Positions 35,114 to 44,822 of a stretch of DNA of 64,000 nucleotides are shown in pieces; the first letter of the stretch is position 1; every line of letters starts with the position of its first letter. This DNA is from Gemmatimonadetes bacterium 2013_60CM_65_52. Lineage in GTDB: Bacteria; Gemmatimonadota; Gemmatimonadetes; Gemmatimonadales; Gemmatimonadaceae. The DNA lies in the NCBI GenBank assembly GCA_002215645.1, contig NGFI01000004.1, positions 185,933-249,932 on the forward strand, in the 5' to 3' direction. The notes below the pieces were generated by a model, which ran no database searches, was not told the origin of the DNA, and worked only from the letters and a program-made list of their open reading frames with translations. A program made the position numbers and the translations under genes.

Positions 35114-36979
35114 TCAGGACGTGCCGGTGCCGGGCCCCGTCATGGCCTCGGGGTTCAACGCCTGATCGAGCTGCTGCCGGGTCAGCAGCCCGCGTTCCAT
35201 GACGAGATCGTACACGCCGCGCCCGCTGGCGAGAGCGTCGCGGGCAATCTCCGTGCTCGCCTCGTAGCCAAGCACGGGGACGAGTGCCGTCACGATCCCG
35301 ACCGAGTGCTCCACGAAGTGCCGCATCCGGTCGGGATTGGGCGTGATGCCTTCAATACAGCGCTCCCGAAGCACGACGCACGCGTTCGTCATGGCGGAAA
35401 TGCCGGCGAGCAGCCGAAACGCGATCACCGGCTCGAACACGTTGAGCTGTAACTGCCCCGCTTCCGCCGCAATGGTCACGGTGACGTCCCCCCCGATGAC
35501 GTCGAAGCAGACCTGATTGACCACCTCGGGGATGACCGGATTGACCTTGCCGGGCATTATGGACGAGCCTGGCTGCATCGCCGGCAGGTTGATCTCACCA
35601 AGCCCGGCCCGCGGCCCCGAAGAGAGCAGCCGAAGATCGTTGCAGATCTTGGACAGTTTCACCGCGCAGCGCTTGAGCACTCCGCTCAATTGCACGAACG
35701 CACCCGTGTCGGCGGTGGCCTCCACGAGATCGGGCGCGGTGACGAGCGCAAGACCCGTGATGCGCGAGAGATGCGCGCGCACGGACTCCGCGTAGCCGGG
35801 CACCGCGTTGAGGCCGGTGCCGATGGCCGTGGCCCCCATGTTGATCTCGCGAATGAGCGCCTGGGCTTCGCCGAGGCGGTCCACGTCCTCCGCGATGGTG
35901 TGCCCGAAGGCGGCGAACTCCTGGCCGAGCGTCATGGGGACGGCGTCCTGAAGCTGCGTGCGTCCCATCTTGATGTACGGCGAGAATTCCGCGCCCTTGG
36001 CAAGAAATGCCTCCACCAGCGCGCGCATGGCGGTGCGCAGTCCTTCGATGGCCGTGTGGAGTGCGAGCTTCACGGCGGTCGGGTAGACGTCGTTGGTGGA
36101 CTGGCTCAGGTTGACGTGGTTGTTCGGATGGACGAACGCGTAGTCGCCGCGATCGTGTCCCGAGAGCTCGAGCGCCCGATTCGCGATGACCTCGTTGGCG
36201 TTCATGTTGGTCGACGTGCCCGCGCCGCCCTGAATCATGTCCACGAGAAAATGCTCGTGGTGACGGCCGGCGCGGATCTCCTGCGCGGCGCGCACGACGA
36301 CGTCGGCGACTGCGGGCTCCAGCTTGCCCAGCTCCGCGTTTGCCAGCGCGGCGGCCTCCTTCACCGCGCCGAGCGCCTCGATGAGCGCGGGAAATTCGCG
36401 CAGCGGCACGCCGGTGATGGCGAAGTTCTCGAGGGCACGGAGGGTCTGGATGCCGTACAGCGCCTCGCCCGGTACGTCGCGGTCTCCCAGCAGGTCGTGC
36501 TCGCGGCGGGTGGCCGTTCCGCCAAAGCCCAGCGTGCGTCCCCGGCCGACGATGGTCGCGTCCACGGCGGAGAGCCGTTGCTTGATCGCGCGCGCCGCGC
36601 GTCCCACGAGCGCCGCGTAGAGCGTCGGCGCCTCGCGCACCATGTCCTGAATGCGGTCCTGCGTGAGGACGAAGGCCCGCGTCTTCACGAGGGTGCGGGC
36701 GGTCGTCCCATGCGCGGACTCGTCGAGCAGCAGTCCCTCGCCGACCGCTTCGCCGGGGCCAAGGGTCGCCAGACGCACCGGCCGGCCGGCGCCCTTCTCG
36801 ATGGCAACCGCGCCCGACACGATGAACGCCATCAGATGCCTCGGCTGTCCTTCGGCGAAGAGGATCGCGTCGACGTCGAACTCCTCTTCCTTCACGAGTC
36901 GCGCGAGCTGGTGCACGGCGGTGTCGGTGACGCCGTCGAGGAATCGAAGGCCGCGGAGGGTGTCTCGGACGGATGACAT
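35114..36979 (-). CDS. aspA: Aspartate ammonia-lyase with N-terminal cyclic-nucleotide-binding domain
   Basis: 621-aa fusion. Residues 5-125 form a cyclic-nucleotide-binding/CAP-like beta-roll (FDVDAILFAEGQPRHLMAFI, then GEAVGEGLLLDESAHGTTAR) and are followed by a helical linker. From about 150 the chain is a complete aspartase/fumarase-type lyase: LGDRDVPGEALYGIQTLRA, QGGAGTSTNMNANEVIANRA, QSTNDVYPTAVK and the catalytic-loop signature GSSIMPGKVNPVIPEVVNQ. The lyase converts aspartate to fumarate plus ammonia. The ATG at 36979 begins just before the CNB domain. The fusion suggests the lyase is allosterically controlled by a nucleotide or similar ligand (inference). Divergent from an asparaginase gene 123 bp away. 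Confidence 0.9.
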   Translation of the reverse strand: MSSVRDTLRGLRFLDGVTDTAVHQLARLVKEEEFDVDAILFAEGQPRHLMAFIVSGAVAIEKGAGRPVRLATLGPGEAVGEGLLLDESAHGTTARTLVKTRAFVLTQDRIQDMVREAPTLYAALVGRAARAIKQRLSAVDATIVGRGRTLGFGGTATRREHDLLGDRDVPGEALYGIQTLRALENFAITGVPLREFPALIEALGAVKEAAALANAELGKLEPAVADVVVRAAQEIRAGRHHEHFLVDMIQGGAGTSTNMNANEVIANRALELSGHDRGDYAFVHPNNHVNLSQSTNDVYPTAVKLALHTAIEGLRTAMRALVEAFLAKGAEFSPYIKMGRTQLQDAVPMTLGQEFAAFGHTIAEDVDRLGEAQALIREINMGATAIGTGLNAVPGYAESVRAHLSRITGLALVTAPDLVEATADTGAFVQLSGVLKRCAVKLSKICNDLRLLSSGPRAGLGEINLPAMQPGSSIMPGKVNPVIPEVVNQVCFDVIGGDVTVTIAAEAGQLQLNVFEPVIAFRLLAGISAMTNACVVLRERCIEGITPNPDRMRHFVEHSVGIVTALVPVLGYEASTEIARDALASGRGVYDLVMERGLLTRQQLDQALNPEAMTGPGTGTS

Positions 36980-37102
36980 GGGCAGGAAAGTAGACCTCGA
37001 GCCCGGAGGCGGCCAACCTTGAAGGTTCCCGCTACCATGCCGAGACTTGACGGGTTCGACTGCCGGCAGCGGCCGGCGCGGCCTCACCTCGATGGGTTTT
37101 CA

Positions 37103-38305
37103 ATGACACTCACGCGACGCGAATTCATCGGTGCGGGCGCCATGGGCGCCGCGACTCTCGTTCTCCCCCGAAACACGGGCGCGTCGACACCGCTCGAATA
37201 CGGAGACGCTGCGCGTGCCACCGTGGGAGATGCGGCGCGGCCCGTGACCATCGCGAGCGCCAACGGGCTGCGCGGAGTGAAAGTGGCGTACGACCGTATC
37301 GTGTCGGGGGCGGATCCGCTCGACGCGGCCATTGCCGGCGTGAACATCCAGGAGCTCGATCCCGAGGACCAATCGGTCGGCCTTGGTGGATTGCCGAACG
37401 CGGAAGGCGTGGTGCAGCTCGACGCGAGCGTCATGCACGGGCCCACGCGCCGCGCCGGATCCGTGGCGGCGCTGGAGGACATCGCGACGCCGTCGCTCGT
37501 GGCCAAGGCGGTGATGGACTACACCGACCACGTGATGATGGTCGGACCAGGCGCGAGAAAGTTCGCCATCGACATGGGCTTCACGCCGCAGAACCTGCTC
37601 ACGGAAAAGAGCCGGCTCATGTGGCTGCGCTGGCGTGCCAACCTGAATCCGGACGACGCCTATCTCGACTACACGGGCGAGCCCGTCATCGCCAAACCGG
37701 TGCGTCCCCCGCGCACGTCGATGCGCATGCCCGCCTTCCGGCACGGCGACGAATCGGACACGACGCACGTGTTCTACGACGAGCACGGAATCGCTCACAC
37801 GTATGGCACGATCAACCTCAATGCCGTGACCGCCGCGGGCGACATCGCCTCGGTGACGACCACCAGCGGACTGTCGTGGAAGATTCCCGGCCGCGTCGGC
37901 GACAGCCCGATCATCGGGGCGGGGCAGTACTGCGACAACGACGTCGGCGCCGCGGGGTCCACCGGCCGCGGCGAGGCGAGCATCAAGGTGTGCGGATCGT
38001 TCCTGGCCGTGGAGCTCATGCGGCAGGGATTGTCGCCCGAGGCGGCGCTCATGAAGACGATGGAACGCGTCATCGCCATGACGGAAAAGCGGCTGCTCAA
38101 TGAGCGCGGCAGGCCCTACTTCGACCTGAATTTCTACGCCGTCAACAAGAAGGGCGACTTCGCGGGCGCCTGTGCGTACAGGGGGAGCAGCTACGCCGTG
38201 TGCGACGCGCAGGGACCGCGCCTGATCGAGGCAGCGTACCTGTTCAAGCGGGATGAGCGGCCTACCGGAAAGCCCATTTCGGGAACACTCGTCATCCCGA
38301 AGTAG
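37103..38305 (+). CDS. Tat-exported N4-(beta-N-acetylglucosaminyl)-L-asparaginase/isoaspartyl peptidase
   Basis: 400-aa Ntn-hydrolase of the glycosylasparaginase family. A twin-arginine signal starts the chain (TLTRREFIGAGAMGAATLVL), so export of the folded protein is expected. The autocleavage region is HTYGTINLNAV, where the Thr becomes the nucleophile at the new N-terminus. GRVGDSPIIGAGQYCDNDVG and AGSTGRGEASIK follow as in the family. The ATG at 37103 starts directly at the Tat signal. It releases aspartate from glycosyl-asparagine or isoaspartyl peptides; the divergent neighbour degrades aspartate to fumarate, so the pair may form an asparagine/aspartate catabolic unit (inference). Confidence 0.9.
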   Translation: MTLTRREFIGAGAMGAATLVLPRNTGASTPLEYGDAARATVGDAARPVTIASANGLRGVKVAYDRIVSGADPLDAAIAGVNIQELDPEDQSVGLGGLPNAEGVVQLDASVMHGPTRRAGSVAALEDIATPSLVAKAVMDYTDHVMMVGPGARKFAIDMGFTPQNLLTEKSRLMWLRWRANLNPDDAYLDYTGEPVIAKPVRPPRTSMRMPAFRHGDESDTTHVFYDEHGIAHTYGTINLNAVTAAGDIASVTTTSGLSWKIPGRVGDSPIIGAGQYCDNDVGAAGSTGRGEASIKVCGSFLAVELMRQGLSPEAALMKTMERVIAMTEKRLLNERGRPYFDLNFYAVNKKGDFAGACAYRGSSYAVCDAQGPRLIEAAYLFKRDERPTGKPISGTLVIPK

Positions 38306-38315
38306 CGCGCAATCC

Positions 38316-40388
38316 TCAGACGGCGGTCTTGAGCCCGCCCACGAGTTTCGAGAGCTTGTCCGCTGCCGCGCCGAGCGTCCCCGCAGCGGCAGCAATCTGC
38401 TGTGTGCTCGCGCTCTGTTCCTGGCTCGAGGCGGCCACCTGTTCCATCGCGGCCGCGAAGGATTCGGTGCCACCCGCGAGTGCGCCAAGACGCTGATCGA
38501 TCTCGGCGACGAGCGCGCTCGTCGCATGCGAAGTGCTTTGGATGCTCGAGGTCCACGACTCCGACTCGGCCACGGCGCGCTCGATGTCGGTGAAGGAGCG
38601 GGAAGCCTTCAGGGTCGCGCCCCGCACGTCGCTCGCCGTGTTGGCGGCGCGCTCGGCGGATTCCCGTGTGCGCTCGATGCCCGCGAGCACGGTCTTCACG
38701 GTGACTTCCGTGCGATCGGCGGCCTCCGCGGACATGGTCGCGAGACGGCGCACCTCGCCCGCGACGACGGCGAAGCCCTTGCCGTGCTCGCCGGCGCGCG
38801 CAGCCTCCATGGCCGCGTTGAGCGCGAGCAGCTTCGACTGCCGCGCCACCTGACGGACGAGCGTCACGAATTCGCGAATCTGTTCGCTCGCGCTGCCCAA
38901 CGCAGAAATTGCTTCGGCGCTGGCCATCACCGCGTCATCGAGGACGCCGAGCCACTCGGTGCTGGTGTCGAGGCCGGCGCGATTCTCGGTGGCGAGTCCC
39001 TTCAGTGCGTCATTGCGGGCCACACCGTCGTGTGCACCATGCTCGAGCGAAACTGCCAGCTGGCGCAATGAGCCCGATGCCTCGGCCAGTGCGGCAATGC
39101 TCGACGCCATGGACGTGGCCTGTGCCGACAGGTCGCCCGCCGTTCCCGCAATCTGCCCGGCGGATGCCGCCATCTCCTCCGTGCCCGCGGTGATCTCCGC
39201 CGACATGGCGCTCGTCTCGCTCGCCGAGCCGGCGATCGTCCGCGCCAGCCGCCGAAGCTCGTGGATCATGGCCGTGACGGCGCGGCTCAGGCGCCCGATC
39301 TCGTCGTCGCTCGTGCTGCGGCCAACCTCCACGGAAAAGTCGCCGGCCGCGACGGCTTCGGCCGCCACGGCGAGCGCCGTCGCTGGCGCAGTGATTCGGC
39401 GCTCGAGAAAATGGTTGATGAGGTAGACGATGACGCCAAAGATCAACAACAGCGCGAGCACGGTGCCCAGCAGGGCGGCGCGTACCGGTTGAAACGGTGC
39501 CGCGATTTCGTCCGCCGTGAGATGCGCGACGACGCGCCACCGTCCGGCGTTCACGAGACGCACCGCGGCACGTCCGCCCGCGAACACAATGCCGTCTCCC
39601 TCCGTGCTCGCGCCGAGACCGCGCAGCTGGCGGCCGATGTTCGTGGAATCCGAGCTGAGAACCATGCGTCCCATGGAGTCGATGACCTCCACGGGGACTC
39701 CACCGCTGGCGCCGGCGAGCGCGCGGTTCAACGGGATGACGCTGAACTTCAACTTGACCACGCCAACCTTCTCCGATCCGTCACGCACGACAGCGGCCAC
39801 GGAGACGACGGCCAGGTGGGCGGCCGAGTCGAACGCCGCGTCGCCGGGCGTGATGCCATCGCGCCACGCAGTCTGCCACCACGCCTCGTCGCTCTGCACG
39901 AAGTCCTCGCTGCGCGACGTGGTGACGGCGTTATACCCGTTCGCGTCGGTGATCACGATCTCGGCGAGTTCCAGCTCCGGCAGGATGTTGGTGAGGTAGG
40001 TGCGCGCTTGCGGGGCCACCTGGAGCGAGCGATCCGCGTCGAACCGCTTTTCCAGCGTCGCGATGTCCGCGCCGACGATGCCGAGCGTCCGCGCGCGCGC
40101 TCCACCCTCGCGCGCGGCCGCGATCACGATGGGACTGAACGAAAGCGCTCGCGCGTCACGGATACGCTCGGCCAGCTCTTCGCTGATGACCAGCTCCTCG
40201 CGGCGGGCCGCGTCGGCAAGCCGGGCGTCTCCGCGCCGCTCCACGTCGCGCCGCAGCACCGTGCCGGCAACGGCTGCCAGCGCCAGCACCACCACCGCGC
40301 CGCCGGCTCCGACAGCGCCGATGAACCGGCTCTGCAACGATCGGGCGGCGCGCGCCTGAATGGGAGACGAGAAGGAGAAAAGCGACAT
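38316..40388 (-). CDS. Methyl-accepting chemotaxis protein with periplasmic sensor
   Basis: 690-aa transmembrane chemoreceptor. TM1 ([20 protein letters not shown]) is followed by a periplasmic dCache/PAS-like domain (about residues 50-320, with [20 protein letters not shown] and [17 protein letters not shown]), TM2 ([20 protein letters not shown]), a HAMP domain ([20 protein letters not shown]) and the cytoplasmic signalling hairpin with tip [20 protein letters not shown]. It transmits ligand binding to CheA/CheW; no other che genes are in the window. The ATG at 40388 was chosen to place TM1 at the start. The gene is divergent from leuS with only 25 bp between starts. Confidence 0.9.
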   Translation of the reverse strand: MSLFSFSSPIQARAARSLQSRFIGAVGAGGAVVVLALAAVAGTVLRRDVERRGDARLADAARREELVISEELAERIRDARALSFSPIVIAAAREGGARARTLGIVGADIATLEKRFDADRSLQVAPQARTYLTNILPELELAEIVITDANGYNAVTTSRSEDFVQSDEAWWQTAWRDGITPGDAAFDSAAHLAVVSVAAVVRDGSEKVGVVKLKFSVIPLNRALAGASGGVPVEVIDSMGRMVLSSDSTNIGRQLRGLGASTEGDGIVFAGGRAAVRLVNAGRWRVVAHLTADEIAAPFQPVRAALLGTVLALLLIFGVIVYLINHFLERRITAPATALAVAAEAVAAGDFSVEVGRSTSDDEIGRLSRAVTAMIHELRRLARTIAGSASETSAMSAEITAGTEEMAASAGQIAGTAGDLSAQATSMASSIAALAEASGSLRQLAVSLEHGAHDGVARNDALKGLATENRAGLDTSTEWLGVLDDAVMASAEAISALGSASEQIREFVTLVRQVARQSKLLALNAAMEAARAGEHGKGFAVVAGEVRRLATMSAEAADRTEVTVKTVLAGIERTRESAERAANTASDVRGATLKASRSFTDIERAVAESESWTSSIQSTSHATSALVAEIDQRLGALAGGTESFAAAMEQVAASSQEQSASTQQIAAAAGTLGAAADKLSKLVGGLKTAV

Positions 40389-40413
40389 CGACGGTGATAG
40401 GCTAGTTTTAGGA

Positions 40414-42921
40414 ATGACAGATTTCGTTCCGGCCACCACCGTCGGCGAGCCGTCGATCGGATACGATCCTGCCGCAGTGGAACGCAAGTGGCAAGCACGC
40501 TGGGAGGCCAGCGGCACCAACGCGCCGAAGCTCGACGGAGCGCCGCGTCCCTACTACGCCCTCATGATGTTTCCCTACCCGAGCGCCGAGGGATTGCACG
40601 TCGGCAATCTGTTCGCGTTCACGGGGTGCGACATTCATGGACGATTTCAGCGGCTGCGGGGACACACCGTCTTCGAGCCGTTCGGGTACGACGCCTTTGG
40701 CATCCACTCCGAGAACTACGCCATCAGGCTCGGCATCCATCCCGCCGAGCTGATTCCGCGGAACATCGAGAACTTCCGCCGCCAGGTGCAGCGCAACGGT
40801 CTGATGATCGACTGGTCGCACGAGCTGGCCACTACGGACCCCGCCTACTACAAGTGGACGCAGTGGGTCTTTCTCCAGCTCCATAAGCGCGGACTGGCGT
40901 ACAAAAAGAAGGGCGCGGTCAACTGGTGTCCCTTCGACAAGACCGTGCTCGCCAACGAGCAGGTCATTGGCGGCGCGTGTGAGCGCTGCGGCACCATGGT
41001 CGAGCAGCGCTTCCTGGAACAGTGGTTCTTCCGTATCACCGCCTATGCGGAACGCCTGCTGAAGAATCTCGACCACCTGGACTGGTCCGAGAGCACCAAG
41101 ACGGCGCAGCGGAACTGGATCGGCCGGTCCGATGGGGCCGAGATTCTCTTCGTCGTGCAGGACCTGATGGAGTACGCTGGCAGCGCCACCGCGTCGGCAG
41201 GACAGTCGGGTGAAGTGACGGCCACCGCGATGGAGATACGCGTCTTCACCACACGTCCCGACACGCTGTTCGGCGCGACATATCTGGTGCTGTCACCGGA
41301 ACATCCGCTCGTGCAGGAGCTGCCCGGCGACGACCAGCGTGACGAGGTCGAGGCATACGTCGCACGCGCCGCGAAGCAGGATCTCGTGACCCGCAAGACG
41401 AATCGCGACAAGACCGGCGTGTTCACCGGCGCCTATGCCACGAACCCGGCCAGCGGCGAACCGATCCCGATCTGGGTCGCGGACTACGTGCTGATGGAGT
41501 ACGGCACGGGCGCCATCATGGCCGTGCCCGGCCACGACGAGCGGGATCACGAGTTCGCGAAGAAGTACGACTTGCCCATCCTCCAGGTCGTCGCGCCGAC
41601 ACCCAACACGGTGGACGTGCGCGAAGCGGCATTCGTGGAAACCGACAACTGCCACCTGATCGACTCGGGGCACTTCTCCGGTCTGTCAGTCGAGGAAGGC
41701 AAGGCCGCGATCGTCAGCGAGCTCGCGTCGCACCACGCAGGAAACGCCGTGGTGAACTACCGGCTGCACGACTGGTGCATCTCACGCCAGCGGTACTGGG
41801 GGCCGCCGATTCCCATTCTGTACTGCGATACGTGCGGCGTCGTGCCGGTGCCCGAGGCGCAGTTGCCGGTGGAGCTGCCGAACATCGAGGACTTCACGCC
41901 AGACGACTCGGGCGTGAGTCCGCTGGCGCGTCACGAGGAGTGGTATCTCACGACCTGTCCGAACTGCGCCCGTACGGCGCGGCGCGAGACGGACGTGAGC
42001 GACACGTTCCTCGACAGCGCGTGGTATTTCCTCCGCTATCCCAGCACGGATCGCAACGACGTGGCCTTCGATGCGTCGCTGACGAAACACTGGCTGCCCG
42101 TCACGAGCTACATCGGCGGCAACGAACACGCGGTGCTGCACCTGCTGTACTCGCGCTTCATCACCATGGTGCTCCACGACGCGGGCCTGCTGTCCTTCGA
42201 GGAACCGTTCACGCGCTTCCGCGCGCACGGCCTCATCGTCAAGGAAGGCGCGAAGATGTCGAAGACGAAGGGCAACGTGGTGAACCCCGACCAGTACATC
42301 GAGGAGTGGGGCGCCGACGCATTCCGCACGTACCTCATGTTCCTCGGCCCGTACGAGGAAGGCGGCGATTTCCGCGACAAGGGTATCTCGGGCGTGCGCC
42401 GCTTCCTCGATCGTCTGTGGCTGTCGGTGCACGACGCCCGCACGGACGGCGACATCGACGACACCGTGCGCCGGAAGCTTCACCAGACCATTCGCAAAGT
42501 CGGCGACGACATTCCGCGCCTCGGGTACAACACTGCCATCGCCGCGATGATGGAATACATGAACACCATGCGCTCCGGCGAGCGCCGGCCGCACGTGGAC
42601 GAAGTACGGCCCCTGGTGCAGATGGTCAGTCCGTTCGCGCCGCACATTGCCGAGGAGCTGTGGGAGACACTCGGCCACACGAGGAGCGTCTTCGACTCGG
42701 GCTGGCCCGACTACGATCCGGCGCTGGTGGTGGAGGACACGTTCGAGATGCCGGTGCAGGTCAACGGCAAGCGGCGGGCAGTCATCACCATCTCCAAGCA
42801 GGTGGACGAGACGGCCGCGCTTGCAGCAGCGCTCGCCGAGCCGACCGTGGCGAAGTTCGTCACCGGCACGCCAAAGAAGATCGTGTTCGTGCCGGGACGA
42901 CTGCTCAACATCGTGGTGTGA
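40414..42921 (+). CDS. leuS: Leucyl-tRNA synthetase, variant HIGH motif
   Basis: 835-aa class I synthetase that charges tRNA-Leu. Visible: [20 protein letters not shown], in which the HIGH motif reads HVGN (62-65), [20 protein letters not shown] (zinc-type insertion), editing domain ([20 protein letters not shown], then [16 protein letters not shown] with the conserved Asp), [18 protein letters not shown], and [14 protein letters not shown] (KMSKS as KMSKT, 614-618). The C-terminal anticodon-binding and tail domains are complete ([17 protein letters not shown]). The ATG at 40414 is preceded by AGG. I recall the HxGN form in a subset of phyla, so this is probably the only, functional LeuRS. 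Confidence 0.93.
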   Translation: MTDFVPATTVGEPSIGYDPAAVERKWQARWEASGTNAPKLDGAPRPYYALMMFPYPSAEGLHVGNLFAFTGCDIHGRFQRLRGHTVFEPFGYDAFGIHSENYAIRLGIHPAELIPRNIENFRRQVQRNGLMIDWSHELATTDPAYYKWTQWVFLQLHKRGLAYKKKGAVNWCPFDKTVLANEQVIGGACERCGTMVEQRFLEQWFFRITAYAERLLKNLDHLDWSESTKTAQRNWIGRSDGAEILFVVQDLMEYAGSATASAGQSGEVTATAMEIRVFTTRPDTLFGATYLVLSPEHPLVQELPGDDQRDEVEAYVARAAKQDLVTRKTNRDKTGVFTGAYATNPASGEPIPIWVADYVLMEYGTGAIMAVPGHDERDHEFAKKYDLPILQVVAPTPNTVDVREAAFVETDNCHLIDSGHFSGLSVEEGKAAIVSELASHHAGNAVVNYRLHDWCISRQRYWGPPIPILYCDTCGVVPVPEAQLPVELPNIEDFTPDDSGVSPLARHEEWYLTTCPNCARTARRETDVSDTFLDSAWYFLRYPSTDRNDVAFDASLTKHWLPVTSYIGGNEHAVLHLLYSRFITMVLHDAGLLSFEEPFTRFRAHGLIVKEGAKMSKTKGNVVNPDQYIEEWGADAFRTYLMFLGPYEEGGDFRDKGISGVRRFLDRLWLSVHDARTDGDIDDTVRRKLHQTIRKVGDDIPRLGYNTAIAAMMEYMNTMRSGERRPHVDEVRPLVQMVSPFAPHIAEELWETLGHTRSVFDSGWPDYDPALVVEDTFEMPVQVNGKRRAVITISKQVDETAALAAALAEPTVAKFVTGTPKKIVFVPGRLLNIVV

Positions 42922-42931
42922 GGCCCGCCGC

Positions 42932-43507
42932 TTAGAAGCGAATGCCGACGGTGAGCGGAATCGCGAGGATGGGTCGCGCGTCGGCGAGCATCACGTGCAG
43001 GCGCGCCTCCGCCACAGCGGAAAAACCTGTGAGCGGAATCTCGACGCCGGAGCCCACGTTGAAGCCCGGCCGCGTCCCCTCGTGCGTTCCGTTATAGATG
43101 GCAATGCCGCCGGTGACGAAGGTCTGCGCCGCGGAATGCTGGAGACGGTACACGATGGTCGAGCCGAGCGAGAGAAGATTCGCGTCGTCCTTCCCGGGCC
43201 CTTCGTGTCCCGATTTGAGCGGAAAGCGCTGCCACAGCACCTCGCCACGTAGCGAATAGGGCTGCCCACTCACCGCGTATTCCACGACGCCGCCCAGACC
43301 GTAGCCGGCGGCATGGTCGTCCGCGAGCCGGCCGATGGGAATCGAAATGCCCGCGGTGCCCCCATAGAGCGGAACGTAGTAGTCCGATTGGGTGCGAGGT
43401 GCGGGCGCCGTACTCGCGGGCGGTCCGGACTGCTGGGCGCCAGCCGGCAATGTTGCGCCCACGAGCGCAATGAAGAGAGCGGTCGAGATGCGACGAGGTA
43501 GAATCAT
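42932..43507 (-). CDS. Predicted outer-membrane beta-barrel protein
   Basis: 191-aa secreted protein. The signal peptide ends LVGATLPAGAQQ; a short proline-rich segment follows (SGPPASTAPAPRTQSD). The rest is a series of amphipathic strands with alternating aromatic residues, such as YGLGGVVEYAVSGQPYSLRG, NLLSLGSTIVYRLQH, and ending ILAIPLTVGIRF with C-terminal Phe, typical of outer-membrane barrels. It lacks a specific family signature. Convergent with leuS (10 bp gap). Confidence 0.65.
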   Translation of the reverse strand: MILPRRISTALFIALVGATLPAGAQQSGPPASTAPAPRTQSDYYVPLYGGTAGISIPIGRLADDHAAGYGLGGVVEYAVSGQPYSLRGEVLWQRFPLKSGHEGPGKDDANLLSLGSTIVYRLQHSAAQTFVTGGIAIYNGTHEGTRPGFNVGSGVEIPLTGFSAVAEARLHVMLADARPILAIPLTVGIRF

Positions 43508-43562
43508 CGAGAGACGGGTTGGAATGAGACGAGCGCCGCAAGGGCGCAGGCTGGCAGGCGCG

Positions 43563-44723
43563 TCAGAGCAGTGTGCCGACCCACTCGCCGACGTAGTACC
43601 CCACTGCGGCGACGCCGAGCCCGACGACGAACATGTCGAGGCCCGAGCGGAACACGCTGCGTCCGGTAAAGACGGATCGCGCCGCACCCACGACCCAGTG
43701 GGAGATCATCGCGATGGAGAACGCCGCGATCGCCGCGGTGCGGCCCTGAAACATGAAGAAGGGCAGTACGGGAATCAGCGCGCCGACCGCCGTGGAAAGA
43801 CCCGTGATCCAGCCCTCCTGCAATGGAGATGACGTGGACACGCCGATGCCAAGCTCCTCCTGCACCTGCTCGGCCAGCATCTGCTCGGGATCCGCCATCA
43901 CCTGCGTCGCGAGATTCTGCGCGTGTTCGGCGTCGATGCCCTTGGCCTGATAGATCAACGCGAGCTCGTCCCGCTCGATCTCCGGCATGAGCGCGATCTC
44001 GTCGCGCTCCATCGCGATCTCGTGCGCATACACCTCGCGTTCGCTCTCCGCCGCGAGATAGCCGCTCGAACCCATCGAGAGCGCGTCGGCGATGATGCCG
44101 GCCACGCCCGCTACCATGACGGCGTGGTACTGCGTGCCCACGGACGCGCCGATGACGCCGGCCACGAGCCCGAAGTTCGCGGTGAGGCCGTCGTTGAACC
44201 CGTACACCACGTTGCGCAGGATTCCTCCCGCTGCGGTGCGGTGCCACGGCTCGCCTTTGCGCCCAGCGATACGGTTGAGCGTGAGCGCGTGGTCCGCCGA
44301 TTCACGCGCCAGCGTGAGTGCCTCGTGCTTTCCCGGCACGCCTGCCGCCGTGTCGCGATGCATGCCGAGATAGCCCTTGACCTCGCGTCCCTCTTCCGCG
44401 AGCAGCATCGGCAGCAGAAAGCCCGGGCCGAAGCGCCGGCCCAGAAAAGCGAGCAACCGCGTGCGTCCCGTGGGACGATGGTTACGGACCGGATGCCCGT
44501 GCTCGGAGAGCAGCTGCGCCCAGACGTCCACGTGCCGCTGCTCCACCTCAGCCAATTTCCTGTAGAGCTCCTGCCGCGCCGGGTCCGACTCGGCCGTCGC
44601 GAGCACGCCATACAGAAACGCCGCATCCGCTTCGTCCTGCCAGTGGTGCTCGAACGCGTGGAGATCGGGGAGCGGCCGGCGGGCCGGCGCTGGGGTTGGC
44701 GGCGTGAGCGTAGCCATATTCAT
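43563..44723 (-). CDS. Ferritin-like/VIT1-family iron or manganese transporter
   Basis: 386-aa protein with an N-terminal rubrerythrin/ferritin-like helical domain (residues 25-160; FEHHWQDEADAAFLYGVLA, then LAEVEQRHVDVWAQLLSEHG) fused to a VIT1/CCC1 transporter domain (about 175-386; VVYGFNDGLTANFGLVAGVI, DALSMGSSGYLAAESEREVY, and ENPxQx-type cytosolic helices). The ferritin part carries the ExxH-type metal ligands (E72, H76 region). It exports or sequesters Fe2+/Mn2+ and probably senses or binds metal through its soluble domain (inference from family). Confidence 0.87.
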   Translation of the reverse strand: MNMATLTPPTPAPARRPLPDLHAFEHHWQDEADAAFLYGVLATAESDPARQELYRKLAEVEQRHVDVWAQLLSEHGHPVRNHRPTGRTRLLAFLGRRFGPGFLLPMLLAEEGREVKGYLGMHRDTAAGVPGKHEALTLARESADHALTLNRIAGRKGEPWHRTAAGGILRNVVYGFNDGLTANFGLVAGVIGASVGTQYHAVMVAGVAGIIADALSMGSSGYLAAESEREVYAHEIAMERDEIALMPEIERDELALIYQAKGIDAEHAQNLATQVMADPEQMLAEQVQEELGIGVSTSSPLQEGWITGLSTAVGALIPVLPFFMFQGRTAAIAAFSIAMISHWVVGAARSVFTGRSVFRSGLDMFVVGLGVAAVGYYVGEWVGTLL

Positions 44724-44822
44724 AAAGTAAGCAGGGCGCTCCCATGGCCGTAGGCAACCTTCGGCGGAATTCGGCGTGTCTCAGGGATACGACGATTCCA
44801 CGGAACCCCGAGGACCCCAATC

